From: Paenibacillus doosanensis | GTDB taxonomy: Bacteria; Bacillota; Bacilli; Paenibacillales; NBRC-103111 | Assembly: GCF_025060755.1 (NCBI RefSeq) | Contig: NZ_JANYUY010000062.1 | Span: 1 to 41,164 of the forward strand | Reading direction: 5' to 3' | Length of the DNA: 41,164 nt | Part shown: positions 31,929-40,905 of the stretch, one piece after another | How positions within the stretch are numbered: position 1 is the stretch's first letter | How the letters are laid out: each line of letters opens with the position of its first letter | The notes under the pieces: model-generated | Told to the model about the DNA's origin: nothing | Databases searched by the model: none | What the model saw: the letters and a program-made list of their open reading frames with translations, nothing else | Program-made: the position numbers and the translations under genes

Positions 31929-33779
31929 TCATTGTTCGGCGCCAATGCGTATCGTGATACGGGTTCCGGGTGAAGGTCCTCCGGATTCAATATTCATCCG
32001 GTACGTGTCGCCGAACATCAGCTTGAGCCGCGAATCGACGTTTTTCATACCATAGCTTGAGCCGCTCATCACTTCTTCCTCCCAAAGCCCGGAATCGATC
32101 AAGCACCGCTGGCTTGCAAGCACCTCCTCCGGCATGCCGACCCCGTTGTCCGAGACCGTCAGTACGATCCAGGAGCCGTCCATTTTCCCGGAGACCCTAA
32201 TCATCCCTTTCGTTCGCAACCGGCGAATACCGTGCAAAAGCGCATTTTCCACAAGCGGCTGAAGCACAATCTTGCTGATTTTGTATTCTTGAACCTCGGG
32301 CGCCAGACGAAGCTCGTAGTCGAAGCGGTCCTCCAGACGAATTTTATGAATATCCAAATAAATCCGTATCATCTCGAACTCCTCGCGCAGCGTAATCGTT
32401 TCGCTTCCCTTGCTCAAGATGATCCGGAACAGCTTGGATAGTCCTTCCACCATCCGGCTGATTTGGGGCTGGTTGCTGTCCAGGGCAAGCCAGTGAATCG
32501 TATCCAGCGTATTATACAAAAAATGCGGATTGATCTGGTATTCAAGCACCCTTAGTTCAAACAACCGCTTCAGATGCTGCTGAACGGAAACGTCCTCCAG
32601 CAAATCTTCGATATGGGAGGCCATTGAATTAAACGTATTGCCTATGATGCTGATCTCATCGTTACCCCTGATCGTGATCCGCGTCCCCCACTGTTTCTTT
32701 CCGAACTGTCGCATCGCCTTCAGCACGCGCCCGATCCGTCGCGACAACACCGTCGCTCCGAATAAAGAGACACCTAACGCCACGATGAGAAATATAGCAT
32801 AACCATATTTGAGACTATCGCTAATAGCCTTGGTCTGCTCGTGAATATACTGGTTGTCCAAACCGACAAATAAATAATTTCGCATTCCCGTTGCGGACGA
32901 CTCCTCCATCCGTTTGACGATCATCCTCCATGAGCTGCCCCGGAATGATACGTCCGACTGTCGGTCCCCTATTTCGGCAAAAGGAAGAACCTCGCCTTCC
33001 TCCGCGGAAAATTGCCGCCCGTCGTAAACCATCCGTCCTTTACCAGAAGCATCGTATAGGCCAAATATCATGTTGCCAAAATAATTATAAGTATCGAATG
33101 AGCTTTGAATTTCGTTCAAAGAAAGATTAATGACGACGTGCCCGATCACTTGCTGGGGCATCGTAGTCCCGTATATTTTTCTGGCAATCGTAATCATATT
33201 GCTCTCCTTGGTTAACGCGTCGTTAACGCTCCATGGCAACGGGTCGTCGAAATCCGCTTTCAGCAATCGGGAAGCCAGAATATCCTCCGGGTAAATTTGA
33301 TAATTTTGCGCCGTGCTTAAATACACATTGCCCTGCGTATCGATGATCGCCAGCGAGTAGATATTCGTCCAGACGAGACGGTACCGGGACAACAGTGAGA
33401 GCATTGCCGCCTGATTGTCATAGAGCGTCTGCAGCTTCCTAAGCTCGGCGTCCGGTGTAGGGGATTCGCCCTGGGCCAATCTATCGCGCCAACTGGATGT
33501 CAAAATCCGCTGTACGTCGGGCTCAATGATGAGTTGGTTGGTCAAGGTAGTGACGACCCCGAAGAGCGAACCGATCTCCCGGTTTACCGCATGCTCCAGC
33601 CCAAGCAGCGTATTGTGAATTTCGCTGGCCTTCTGTTGGACTTGCCGGTCGGTCAACTGCTGGATAACGAACATTAAGAGCAGATTAGGAATGAGAAGCA
33701 GTAAAAGAAGCTTGATAAAAATCGTTCGCGACATCGTGTTATACCAGCGATTTAAACGATAACGGAGGCGATCAATCAT
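31929..33779 (-). CDS. YesM-type sensor histidine kinase (second)
   Basis: A 616-residue membrane sensor kinase. Membrane segment 1 is near residues 20-38, an extracytoplasmic sensor spans about 40-322, membrane segment 2 is near 326-345, then HAMP, the phospho-acceptor His419 in INPHFLYN, an N box QPLVENALLHG and SDNGVGMP. Its ATG overlaps the stop of the response-regulator gene (ATGA), with AAGGAAGGA 11 nt before it; the longer frame is rejected for that reason. It lies upstream of the catabolic operon and likely senses its substrate. Confidence 0.9.
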   Translation of the reverse strand: MIDRLRYRLNRWYNTMSRTIFIKLLLLLLIPNLLLMFVIQQLTDRQVQQKASEIHNTLLGLEHAVNREIGSLFGVVTTLTNQLIIEPDVQRILTSSWRDRLAQGESPTPDAELRKLQTLYDNQAAMLSLLSRYRLVWTNIYSLAIIDTQGNVYLSTAQNYQIYPEDILASRLLKADFDDPLPWSVNDALTKESNMITIARKIYGTTMPQQVIGHVVINLSLNEIQSSFDTYNYFGNMIFGLYDASGKGRMVYDGRQFSAEEGEVLPFAEIGDRQSDVSFRGSSWRMIVKRMEESSATGMRNYLFVGLDNQYIHEQTKAISDSLKYGYAIFLIVALGVSLFGATVLSRRIGRVLKAMRQFGKKQWGTRITIRGNDEISIIGNTFNSMASHIEDLLEDVSVQQHLKRLFELRVLEYQINPHFLYNTLDTIHWLALDSNQPQISRMVEGLSKLFRIILSKGSETITLREEFEMIRIYLDIHKIRLEDRFDYELRLAPEVQEYKISKIVLQPLVENALLHGIRRLRTKGMIRVSGKMDGSWIVLTVSDNGVGMPEEVLASQRCLIDSGLWEEEVMSGSSYGMKNVDSRLKLMFGDTYRMNIESGGPSPGTRITIRIGAEQ

Positions 33780-35290
33780 TGGGAGGAAAGTCCTTCCTTG
33801 TAATCGGATGGGCTTTTTCCGATCCACTTTTTAAAATAACTGCTGAAATACAAGTGGTTGTCGTAGCCGACTTTTTCGGCGATTTCGGAGATTTTCAGAT
33901 CCGATTCGTGCAATAGCTTTTTCGCTTGCTCCATGCGCAGGCGCGCCAAATACTGCATGCATGAATAACCGGTCGTCTTGCGGAACATTTGCGTCAAATA
34001 GTTGGGATGCACATAGACGAGATCGGCCAAATGCTGCAAATTGAGACTCCCGTCGGCATAACACTCCTGCATATGCGCAATCACTTTGGTGACAATCTCG
34101 CTAGGATACTCCTGCCGGCGCGGCTCGAGTGCGGATACGCATTCCTGGAGCCACTGGTTCATCCGATCCATTAATCCGGTTCTCGGCAATCCGGCAAGCT
34201 GCGGCGCGGCAAACGGCAGCTCGAGCTCGCGAAATAATGCCTCCAGCGACTCGATCAGCTTGTAAAAGGAATGGAATACATAGTCGGAAGGCGCGGGGCT
34301 TGCGGCAATCGCTTCAATCATCAGCCGTATATTGGTCCTAGCTTCTTCCCGGTCCCCTGCGCGCATGGATACGCGAAGCTTCTGTTCGAGCTCCAACGGG
34401 TAGAAATGCCGTTCCTTGCTGGATTGCTCCATCGCTTCGCAGGCCTCGGCAAATATTTGGCGGAATTGCAGCAGATTGGCCGCTCTCGATCCCGTCCCGA
34501 AAACTACCGGAACGCCCAGCATTCTTGCCGACATATCTGCGAACTGGACCGCTTCCTTCCGCAGCCGCTCCGGCTTGTCCTCGCATACGCCAAACGCCAG
34601 CGTGCATGAATCCTTGAGCAGCACGAACCCGCGATACTCGGCCAGCACCGTCTCGGTGAACAAATGCTTGACCGCTACGGAATAGAGCAGGGAATCCCGT
34701 TGAGACATAGGCCGTCCCGTCTCTTGCAGACGGATGACGCCGCCGGAGAGCAAGGTCCCCTTCAAATCAAAATCAAAGCAATCGGCATGCTGAAGTATAT
34801 CCGTGGATGAGATGAGACGCGACTCGAGTAAATCGGACAGCAGCTTGTCCCGGACGTACAAAACACTGCTTGCATGGCGCTGCTCCCATCGGAGCAAATC
34901 CATCTTACGCAGCTTCTCCTGCTCCACCTCATGGCGAATTTCGTCCAACGCATCGCGAAGCTCTTCCCGATTAATCGGCTTGGTCAAATAACGGCACACC
35001 TTCAGGCTGATCGCTTGCTGTGCAAGCCGAAAATCATCGTGACCGGACAATAACGCGCATTTGACGCTCGGATACTTCGCATTTACCATCCCTATTAATT
35101 CAAGGCCGTCGACATATTTCATGAAAATATCGGTAATGATCAGATCAGGTGGCGCAGTCTGGCTCTCCAACCATTGCAAAGCCGTCTCCCCGTCATCCGC
35201 CGTCCCCGCGACCCGATAGCCCAAATCACAAATCATCCGCTCCAAGCCCCTGCGAATCAAAGTTTCATCTTCGACAATCAGAATCTCCAT
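33776..35290 (-). CDS. YesN-type response regulator with AraC domain (second)
   Basis: A 504-residue regulator with receiver residues EDE (7-9), phospho-acceptor Asp54 in IITDIFM, and Lys104 in YLTKP. A middle linker of about 270 residues follows, then a C-terminal AraC double helix-turn-helix (LNLQHLADLVYVHPNYLTQMF, then ISEIAEKVGYDNHLYFSSYF). GGGAGGGG precedes the ATG. Gene order here is regulator then kinase, opposite to the pair at 6220-9574. It probably activates the binding-protein operon that follows the kinase gene. Confidence 0.9.
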   Translation of the reverse strand: MEILIVEDETLIRRGLERMICDLGYRVAGTADDGETALQWLESQTAPPDLIITDIFMKYVDGLELIGMVNAKYPSVKCALLSGHDDFRLAQQAISLKVCRYLTKPINREELRDALDEIRHEVEQEKLRKMDLLRWEQRHASSVLYVRDKLLSDLLESRLISSTDILQHADCFDFDLKGTLLSGGVIRLQETGRPMSQRDSLLYSVAVKHLFTETVLAEYRGFVLLKDSCTLAFGVCEDKPERLRKEAVQFADMSARMLGVPVVFGTGSRAANLLQFRQIFAEACEAMEQSSKERHFYPLELEQKLRVSMRAGDREEARTNIRLMIEAIAASPAPSDYVFHSFYKLIESLEALFRELELPFAAPQLAGLPRTGLMDRMNQWLQECVSALEPRRQEYPSEIVTKVIAHMQECYADGSLNLQHLADLVYVHPNYLTQMFRKTTGYSCMQYLARLRMEQAKKLLHESDLKISEIAEKVGYDNHLYFSSYFKKWIGKSPSDYKEGLSSQ

Positions 35291-35347
35291 AGTGCGAGCC
35301 CCTCCCGGCGTGTAATAAATGAAGACTCATCTCTTGCATACTTACCA

Positions 35348-36076
35348 TCAGTGAACCTGAAAGCGAAACCGGTCTCCTCGAAACAACGTCTTGACGTATT
35401 CCATAACTTGATGATCCTCCGAATAAACGACCGCTGTCATCAGAAACAGCGGAGCACCGGTTTTGACGGAGAGCAGCTTGGCTTCCTTTGTCATCGCCCG
35501 GGCCAGCTCCAGCGTTTTGCTTGAATAGGCGGGGCGAATGCCGTATTTGCTATCAAGCAGGTGGTAGAGCGATTGCTTCGCCAAGTCTTCCTTCTCGAGG
35601 CCGGGACAGCGTTCCCCTGATAAACAGGTCGTTTCAATCGCAACGGGAACATCATCGCTTAACCGTAGCCTGACAATCTCAATCATGGAGGCGCCTTCAG
35701 CCATTCCTGACAACTCAGCCAGCTTTCCCGCAGCCTTAATCGCTCTCGCGCTGACAAGCCGCGAGCCAACTCGCATGCCTCGCGAGTTCATACGATCGGT
35801 AAAACTGGCCACATTGACGAGCTCCCGGTCGATTTTTCGTTCGGCTACAAAGGTCCCTTTCCCTTGACGACGCACGAGCAGCCCCTCCTGCACAAGCTCG
35901 GCAATCGCATTTCGTACCGTTATCCGGGCAACGCCGTATTGCTTGGCCAGCTCCAGCTCGGTGGGAAATCGTTCTCCGGCCTGCATCCCCCCGCTTTCGA
36001 GCATCGTCCGAAATATTTCTATGAGCTGTACATAGAGCGGCATATCCGTTCTCTGATCCATCAACTGGCTGCCCAT
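35348..36076 (-). CDS. GntR-family regulator with UTRA domain (FrlR-like position)
   Basis: A 242-residue regulator of the HutC subfamily. The N-terminal winged helix has PLYVQLIEIFRTML, then FPTELELAKQYGVARITVRN and LVRRQGKGTFV (to about residue 78). A UTRA effector domain follows (about 95-238) with YHLLDSKYGI and GAPLFLMTAVVYSEDHQVMEY. UTRA domains bind small ligands, often phosphosugars. E. coli FrlR, regulator of fructoselysine use, is of this type and length as I recall. The ATG has GGGGGGAT upstream. It is first of a three-gene regulatory transcript with the YesN/YesM pair. Confidence 0.88.
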   Translation of the reverse strand: MGSQLMDQRTDMPLYVQLIEIFRTMLESGGMQAGERFPTELELAKQYGVARITVRNAIAELVQEGLLVRRQGKGTFVAERKIDRELVNVASFTDRMNSRGMRVGSRLVSARAIKAAGKLAELSGMAEGASMIEIVRLRLSDDVPVAIETTCLSGERCPGLEKEDLAKQSLYHLLDSKYGIRPAYSSKTLELARAMTKEAKLLSVKTGAPLFLMTAVVYSEDHQVMEYVKTLFRGDRFRFQVH

Positions 36077-36204
36077 CTGCCTATCCCCCCCATACCTATC
36101 GAATGGCTCCCGTCCTTAGATTCCACAACCCGTGTAAACCGTTCGGAACATATGACATAAAAATTGTCCTATAGTGCATCGTGCTTAAGCTACTCTATAC
36201 ATAA

Positions 36205-36218
36205 TGTTATCGCTTTCA
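36205..36218. promoter_or_regulatory. CcpA-type cre site
   Basis: On the minus strand TGAAAGCGATAACA matches every fixed position of the cre consensus TGWNANCGNTNWCA. It lies about 130 bp upstream of the gntR start, implying carbon catabolite repression of the regulatory operon and, through it, of the catabolic genes. Confidence 0.7.
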
Positions 36219-36276
36219 TTTTAGCAAAAAAAGAGCTACAAGAAATACTTCTTCCCATACCCAAGACAAATTTGTT

Positions 36277-36309
36277 TTATAATGTTCTATTATTTTATTA
36301 TAAAGTTCT
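36277..36309. promoter_or_regulatory. Tandem 12-bp motif, two helical turns apart
   Basis: TTATAATGTTCT (36277-36288) and TTATAAAGTTCT (36298-36309) are direct repeats with one difference and a 21-bp period. The same stretch contains TTTATAAT/ATTATAAA in inverted orientation. Such phasing fits a dimeric activator binding one face of DNA upstream of the gntR operon. Confidence 0.45.
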
Positions 36310-36667
36310 TGTCCGATCGCGTCAACGACCGGTCCCTTCCGGAAAAAGAGGAAACTCCTCCCCCAAACAAAGTCAGTCAAGCTTACCGTCGAAGGTACCA
36401 AGTGACATAATAACTGTAAATTTGAGCATGATACCACACATAGGATGTTCCCCATAAAGTTCAACCATCCTTCCTCAGGTACAAGCTTGATGATTACCTC
36501 CACTGTTTAAAAACCTATTACATCTAATTTCGCCATAAAATCCCTCGCTATATTAACAATCCATACACCAATAAATAAAACAACATTCTCTCATATTTTC
36601 TCAAATCCTTCTTCTCTTCCTCTATCTGATTCCTCAGCAAGTTACCGCGGCTGGGAACCGAGAGGGT
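36310..36667. other. Gene-free AT-rich interval
   Basis: About 360 bp between the gntR upstream region and the unknown 125-residue gene. I see no convincing reading frame with a ribosome site, no RNA gene, and no strong hairpin. Confidence 0.5.
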
Positions 36668-37021
36668 TTAATTAGGAGTAAGACGTCTGTGAATCCAACG
36701 TTTAGCCAGTTCCGCTTCTGTCAAACCTAGTAGTTGTTCCTCGTACGTTTCAATCTCCCTCCGGGTATCGTTAATCAGATGAATTAACATCATTTTCTTG
36801 AGATCATAGTCATTCGCATAATCTAACAGTGAACCATACCAAATATCCAGCTCTTCAAAGGCATGGTCCGATTCTCCAAGGGGGCGGTATAAAATCGTAC
36901 CGACTTCTTCAGCGTTTATCGTTAGTATAACATCGAAGAAGTCCATGCCAGTTTCTTGAGTGATGTATTGCTGAATCGCTTGTAGAGGCAGCTTAGAAAT
37001 GAGATATTTCAGCGGGATCAC
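36668..37021 (-). CDS. Unknown protein divergent from an XRE regulator
   Basis: About 115-125 residues, mostly helical and acidic, ending ELAKRWIHRRLTPN. Not recognised; no signal or membrane segment. The start is unclear: TTG at 37045, GTG at 37021 (used here), or CTG at 37012. The CTG has AGGTGA 5 nt upstream, and the stretch GGTGATCC around it is the same as that before the XRE gene's TTG start on the other strand. The promoter region is shared with that regulator and holds a 17-bp inverted repeat. A small regulated or toxin-antitoxin-like unit is possible but unproven. Confidence 0.6.
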   Translation of the reverse strand: MIPLKYLISKLPLQAIQQYITQETGMDFFDVILTINAEEVGTILYRPLGESDHAFEELDIWYGSLLDYANDYDLKKMMLIHLINDTRREIETYEEQLLGLTEAELAKRWIHRRLTPN

Positions 37022-37037
37022 CTCACACAGAATAATG

Positions 37038-37090
37038 ATACGCAATTAAGTACCAGCTTCATTTCTATTATATGGTACGTTTTTGCGTAT
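37038..37090. promoter_or_regulatory. Inverted-repeat operator between the divergent pair
   Basis: GGTACNNNNTTGCGTAT occurs at 37074-37090 on the plus strand and at 37038-37054 on the minus strand, the two arms facing each other. The fixed 5- and 8-bp blocks match perfectly; the 4-nt middles differ. A probable binding site of the adjacent XRE regulator, controlling both genes. Confidence 0.65.
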
Positions 37091-37130
37091 AGCAATCATT
37101 ACCTATATCCGTGCATAGCAGGTGATCCTT

Positions 37131-37352
37131 TTGGGCAAAAAAGTGATTATAAACATAACAAAGCTTACGCAAAAGCATCATATCTCTTTACGTGAGCTTT
37201 CCAGATTATCCGATGTGCGTCATGCTGCATTAAGCGAGCTTTCTAACGGCAAAAGGGAAAATATTCATTTTAGCCATATCGAAAGAATCGCCGAGGCGCT
37301 GGACATTAAAGATATTCGGGAGATTATAGATTTGATTGAGGTTGATGATTAA
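37131..37352 (+). CDS. Small XRE/Cro-type regulator
   Basis: A 73-residue protein that is essentially one helix-turn-helix domain: LTQKHHISLRELSRLSDVRH, then AALSELSNGKRENIHFSHIE, with an acidic end. I chose the TTG at 37131 because AGGTGA lies 5 nt before it. It resembles the single-domain HTH_26-type repressors. It is divergent from an unknown protein and probably controls both through the inverted repeat at 37038-37090. Confidence 0.82.
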   Translation: MGKKVIINITKLTQKHHISLRELSRLSDVRHAALSELSNGKRENIHFSHIERIAEALDIKDIREIIDLIEVDD

Positions 37353-37387
37353 TTGCGGGTTCGGGGGCTTTCGGTAAAATGAGAATA

Positions 37388-37407
37388 TCCGCCGATTGCC
37401 CGGCGGA
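37388..37407 (-). terminator. Terminator hairpin of the right-hand importer operon
   Basis: TCCGCCG and its complement enclose a short loop. It lies about 20 bp past the binding-protein stop on the minus strand and 35 bp past the XRE stop on the plus strand, so it may serve both. T-runs are poor. Confidence 0.55.
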
Positions 37408-37426
37408 CCTCTCGATTGACCTTGCC

Positions 37427-38938
37427 TTATTTTTCGCCGGATTTATTGTAATCAGCGGTGAATTCCTCGATAATTTTGTCTCCGCCATTTTTCCGCCACT
37501 TCTCTACCGCGTCATTCCAGCCCTTATCGTCCAGCTCGCCCAGTACATATTTCACTTGAGCGTCGGTAATTGCCTTCTTGAGATCCGTGCCTTTTTGCGT
37601 ATTCGTATCGGATAACAGAGAGGCGCTCAGGTCTACTACGCCCAATTTGCTGTTGTCGTTGAAGAGTTTATCGATTTTTTGCTCCAATGGCGTTTTCTCC
37701 ATCGTTACGCCGCCAAACTGGCTGCCCCAGCGGAAGTTTTGCCAATCCTCGGAACCTTTGGAGCCGGCGATTTTCTTCGCTTTCCCGCCTTCAAGCGTGT
37801 AATCCGTGCCTTCGACGCCCGCATTGATCAGAGACAGCATCGGCTCGTCGCTCATCTTATCGATGAAGGCAAGAATTTGCTTCAGCTTCGCTTCGTCTTT
37901 CACGCTAGACTTGGGAATTGCAATGAGAGAATCATAACCGACGGTACCCCTGACCCGCTGTCCTTGCGGTCCGTCGAAGTTTTCCGCAACCTCCACCTTC
38001 ACCTTGGGGTCCTGCTTCATCATATCCACATGCCGTGTAGCCGCATCGTCGATCACCGAGAAGTACATGCCGGCTTTCCCTTGGTTGAAATAATCGTATT
38101 TTTTGGCGATAGGGAAATCCGGGCTAATTATTTTTTCGCTTACCATCTTTCGATACAAATCGAGAGCCGTCATAAATTCCGGGTACAGGAAGTCCGGCGT
38201 TACCTTGCCATCCTTCAGCCCCCATCCGTTCGGACCTCCGGCGTAAATCGTCAGCTGCTTCAATAATTCCATCGTCGCATCTTCCTGAATGCCGAACGTG
38301 TTCTTCTTGCCGTCCTTGTCCGGGTCATTCTCCGTAAACGCCTTGGCCACATTGTACAGCTCGTCAGCGGTCTTGGGCATCTGCAGCCCTAAATTATCCA
38401 ACCAGTCTTGCCGGATAATCATGCCGTAACGGGATATGACGCGCTCGCGAGGAATTCCATACAGCTTGCCGCTAATGCTTGCGTTCTTTTGTGCGACCGG
38501 GTTCATTTGACTCAAATTTTTGAAATCTTTCAAGTACGGTGTCAGCTCCCAGAACACACCCGACAGCTGCGCATTCAGGTTAGCGGTTTCCTTATTCTTG
38601 CGAATCAGGATCACATCCGGCATATTTCCCGAGGCGATCGTTGCGCTGACCTTATCGTCATAGGCAGTACCGGCGCCCGGCACCCATGTAATATCCAGCT
38701 TCGTATTCGTATACTCTTCGATCTTCTTCAGGAAAGGGCTGTCCTTTTGGGGCGGCTCGGCCAATTGTTGAATCATCATTACCTTCAGCTCCAAAGGCTT
38801 GTTGGCTGAAGAGGCAGTCTCAGCAGGCGCCGCTTTATTGGAAGAGCTGCATGCCGCCACAAGAGAGGCGGAAAGACAAGTCATACACACGACATTGAGC
38901 AGTTTCATGGACTTACGGACTGAGCTTTTTCGGTTCAT
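37427..38938 (-). CDS. LplA/YtcQ-type extracellular solute-binding lipoprotein
   Basis: A 503-residue secreted lipoprotein. The signal peptide ends in the lipobox LVAAC (Cys30). The mature part has LDITWVPGAGTAYDDKVSA, NMPDVILIRK, DQWLDNLG-like RQDWLDNLGLQMPKTADELY and DPDKDGKKNTFGIQ, typical of the long LplA-like family that binds oligosaccharides from complex glycans. AGAGGAG precedes the ATG. It is third in transcription after two permeases, the common order in Paenibacillus. Confidence 0.87.
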   Translation of the reverse strand: MNRKSSVRKSMKLLNVVCMTCLSASLVAACSSSNKAAPAETASSANKPLELKVMMIQQLAEPPQKDSPFLKKIEEYTNTKLDITWVPGAGTAYDDKVSATIASGNMPDVILIRKNKETANLNAQLSGVFWELTPYLKDFKNLSQMNPVAQKNASISGKLYGIPRERVISRYGMIIRQDWLDNLGLQMPKTADELYNVAKAFTENDPDKDGKKNTFGIQEDATMELLKQLTIYAGGPNGWGLKDGKVTPDFLYPEFMTALDLYRKMVSEKIISPDFPIAKKYDYFNQGKAGMYFSVIDDAATRHVDMMKQDPKVKVEVAENFDGPQGQRVRGTVGYDSLIAIPKSSVKDEAKLKQILAFIDKMSDEPMLSLINAGVEGTDYTLEGGKAKKIAGSKGSEDWQNFRWGSQFGGVTMEKTPLEQKIDKLFNDNSKLGVVDLSASLLSDTNTQKGTDLKKAITDAQVKYVLGELDDKGWNDAVEKWRKNGGDKIIEEFTADYNKSGEK

Positions 38939-38971
38939 ACGAATTCTCCTCTTTATTCATCGATTTGTTGT

Positions 38972-39850
38972 CTAACCTTTAACTGACCCCAGCAATGCAC
39001 CTTTAGCAAAATGCTTTTGAAGAAACGGATATACGACAAGTATCGGTAATGTGGATAATACAATAACGGCCATCTTCACCGTCTCCGCCGGAGGAGGAAT
39101 AAAATCCTCGCCGAACTGTGCGGAGTCGCCAATCCCCCCTTGAGCTAGTATTACGATCTGCCTGAGCCATACTTGAATAGGCCAATAAGCATTATCGTTG
39201 ATATAGAGAATCGCGTTGAAGTAAGAATTCCAGTGGCCTACCGCATAAAACAAAGCCAATGACGCCAGTACCGGCGCCGAAAGCGGAAGCACGATGCGGA
39301 ACAGAATGGCGATATCGCTGCAGCCGTCGATTCTGGCGGCCTCTTCAAGCCCGTCCGGGAGCTGCTGGAAGAAGCTGCGCATAATAATCAGGTTAAAGGC
39401 GCTGATTAAACCGGGAACAATCAAGGCAGCCGGGTTATCGAGCAGCCCTGTTTCCTTTACCACCAGATAAGTCGGAATCATCCCGCCGCTGAACAGCATG
39501 GAGAATACTACGAGTTTCATGATCAAGCTGACGCCCATGAGATCTTTTTGCGCAAGCGGATAGGCCATCAGCGCCGTAAAGAACAAATTTGCCATTGTAC
39601 CCGCTACCGTAATGAAGACGGATACGCCCAAACTGGATAAAATCACATCGGTTGAAAGAATATATCGATAACCGACGAGTGACAGCTTTGTAGGAAACAG
39701 GATAAATCCTTTTTTGATCAATTCCGCAGGCTCGGTTATTGAAGCCGCCAGGATATAAATAAACGGAACGACACATACCGCCGCAATCAGTATTAGAAGT
39801 AAGTAATTGATCCCGTCCAGCAATCTGCCGGCGATGCTTTTATCCGCCAT
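38972..39850 (-). CDS. YtcP-type ABC permease
   Basis: A 292-residue permease with about six membrane segments, an EAA loop LEEAARIDGCSDIAILFRI, and the C-terminal VYPFLQKHFAKGALLGSVKG, the hallmark end of YtcP-like permeases. ATG at 39850 with GAGGAGG; the 22 extra residues of the longer frame are not credible. It lies between the LplB-type permease (19 bp upstream) and the binding protein (33 bp downstream). Confidence 0.88.
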   Translation of the reverse strand: MADKSIAGRLLDGINYLLLILIAAVCVVPFIYILAASITEPAELIKKGFILFPTKLSLVGYRYILSTDVILSSLGVSVFITVAGTMANLFFTALMAYPLAQKDLMGVSLIMKLVVFSMLFSGGMIPTYLVVKETGLLDNPAALIVPGLISAFNLIIMRSFFQQLPDGLEEAARIDGCSDIAILFRIVLPLSAPVLASLALFYAVGHWNSYFNAILYINDNAYWPIQVWLRQIVILAQGGIGDSAQFGEDFIPPPAETVKMAVIVLSTLPILVVYPFLQKHFAKGALLGSVKG

Positions 39851-39869
39851 AACCGCGTCCTCCTCTCGA

Positions 39870-40820
39870 TTAGTAAATGCCTTCTTCGCCAAACTTCTTG
39901 GCCAGACGATTGGCAATCACTACAAGCAGTAAGCCGACAGCAGACTTGAACATGCCGACTGCAGTGCTGTAGCTGAACTTGCCCTGCGTAATCCCTGTGC
40001 TGTAAACATAAGTATCGAACACTTCGCCAATTTCCCTGTTCATCGGATTGACCATCAGGAAGATCTGCTCGAAGCCCGAATCCATAAAATGACCGATCCG
40101 CAAAATAAGCAAGATAATAATAGTGCTTCGGATGGCCGGCAGCGTTATATGCCACATCTGTCTCCAGCGTCCCGCTCCATCCATCTTGGCCGCCTCGTAC
40201 AGCTGCGGGTCCACGCCGGCGAGCGCCGCGAGGAAGATGATCGTCCCCCAGCCCGTATCCTTCCAAATCACCTGCGAGGTGATGATCGTACGGAACCAGT
40301 CGCTGCTGAGCAAGAAATTAACGGGCTCCATATTTGCTTTTGCCAACATGCTGTTGACGATGCCGTTGTCTGTAGAAAAGAACAGGAAGCTGATCCCGAC
40401 GACTACAACCCATGAAACAAAATGCGGGATGTATATCATCGTTTGGATAAACCGTTTGAATACTTCCTTGCGAACCTCGTTAAGCATTAATGCGATGACA
40501 ATGGGCATGGGGAAGAAAAACAAAATATTGTATATCGCTAAAATAAACGTATTGCGGAAGAGCATCAAGAAGCTTTCGTCCGTAAAAAACGTCTCAAAAT
40601 GCTTCAAGCCCACCCATTTACTGCCGAAGAAGCCTTGGAACGGCTGATAATCTTGAAAAGCGATAAGCACGCCCCACATGGGCACATACTTATATATCAG
40701 GAAATAAAACAATCCCGGCAAGAGCATCATATAAAACCAACGATGGCGCTTCAGCCGTCGCATGAATCGTTCATTCTTCGTAAGCGTTCTCACGGAATGG
40801 GCCGATCCCGTTATTTCCAT
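39870..40820 (-). CDS. LplB-type ABC permease
   Basis: A 316-residue permease. A cytoplasmic leader of about 27 residues precedes WFYMMLLPGLFYFLIYKYVP, the standard LplB opening, then GVLIAFQDYQPFQGF and an EAA loop YEAAKMDGAGRWRQMWH. AAAAGGAGG precedes the ATG. It is first gene of a three-gene importer lacking an ATPase. No glycoside hydrolase or kinase lies next to it in this window, so the substrate is open. Confidence 0.88.
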   Translation of the reverse strand: MEITGSAHSVRTLTKNERFMRRLKRHRWFYMMLLPGLFYFLIYKYVPMWGVLIAFQDYQPFQGFFGSKWVGLKHFETFFTDESFLMLFRNTFILAIYNILFFFPMPIVIALMLNEVRKEVFKRFIQTMIYIPHFVSWVVVVGISFLFFSTDNGIVNSMLAKANMEPVNFLLSSDWFRTIITSQVIWKDTGWGTIIFLAALAGVDPQLYEAAKMDGAGRWRQMWHITLPAIRSTIIILLILRIGHFMDSGFEQIFLMVNPMNREIGEVFDTYVYSTGITQGKFSYSTAVGMFKSAVGLLLVVIANRLAKKFGEEGIY

Positions 40821-40905
40821 GTCCGATTCCTCCTTTTTTGTTTATCCGTTTGTCGTACCTGGACGGCTTGAATCCAATGTACTAAGGATGCTCGTTCCTG
40901 TCGAC

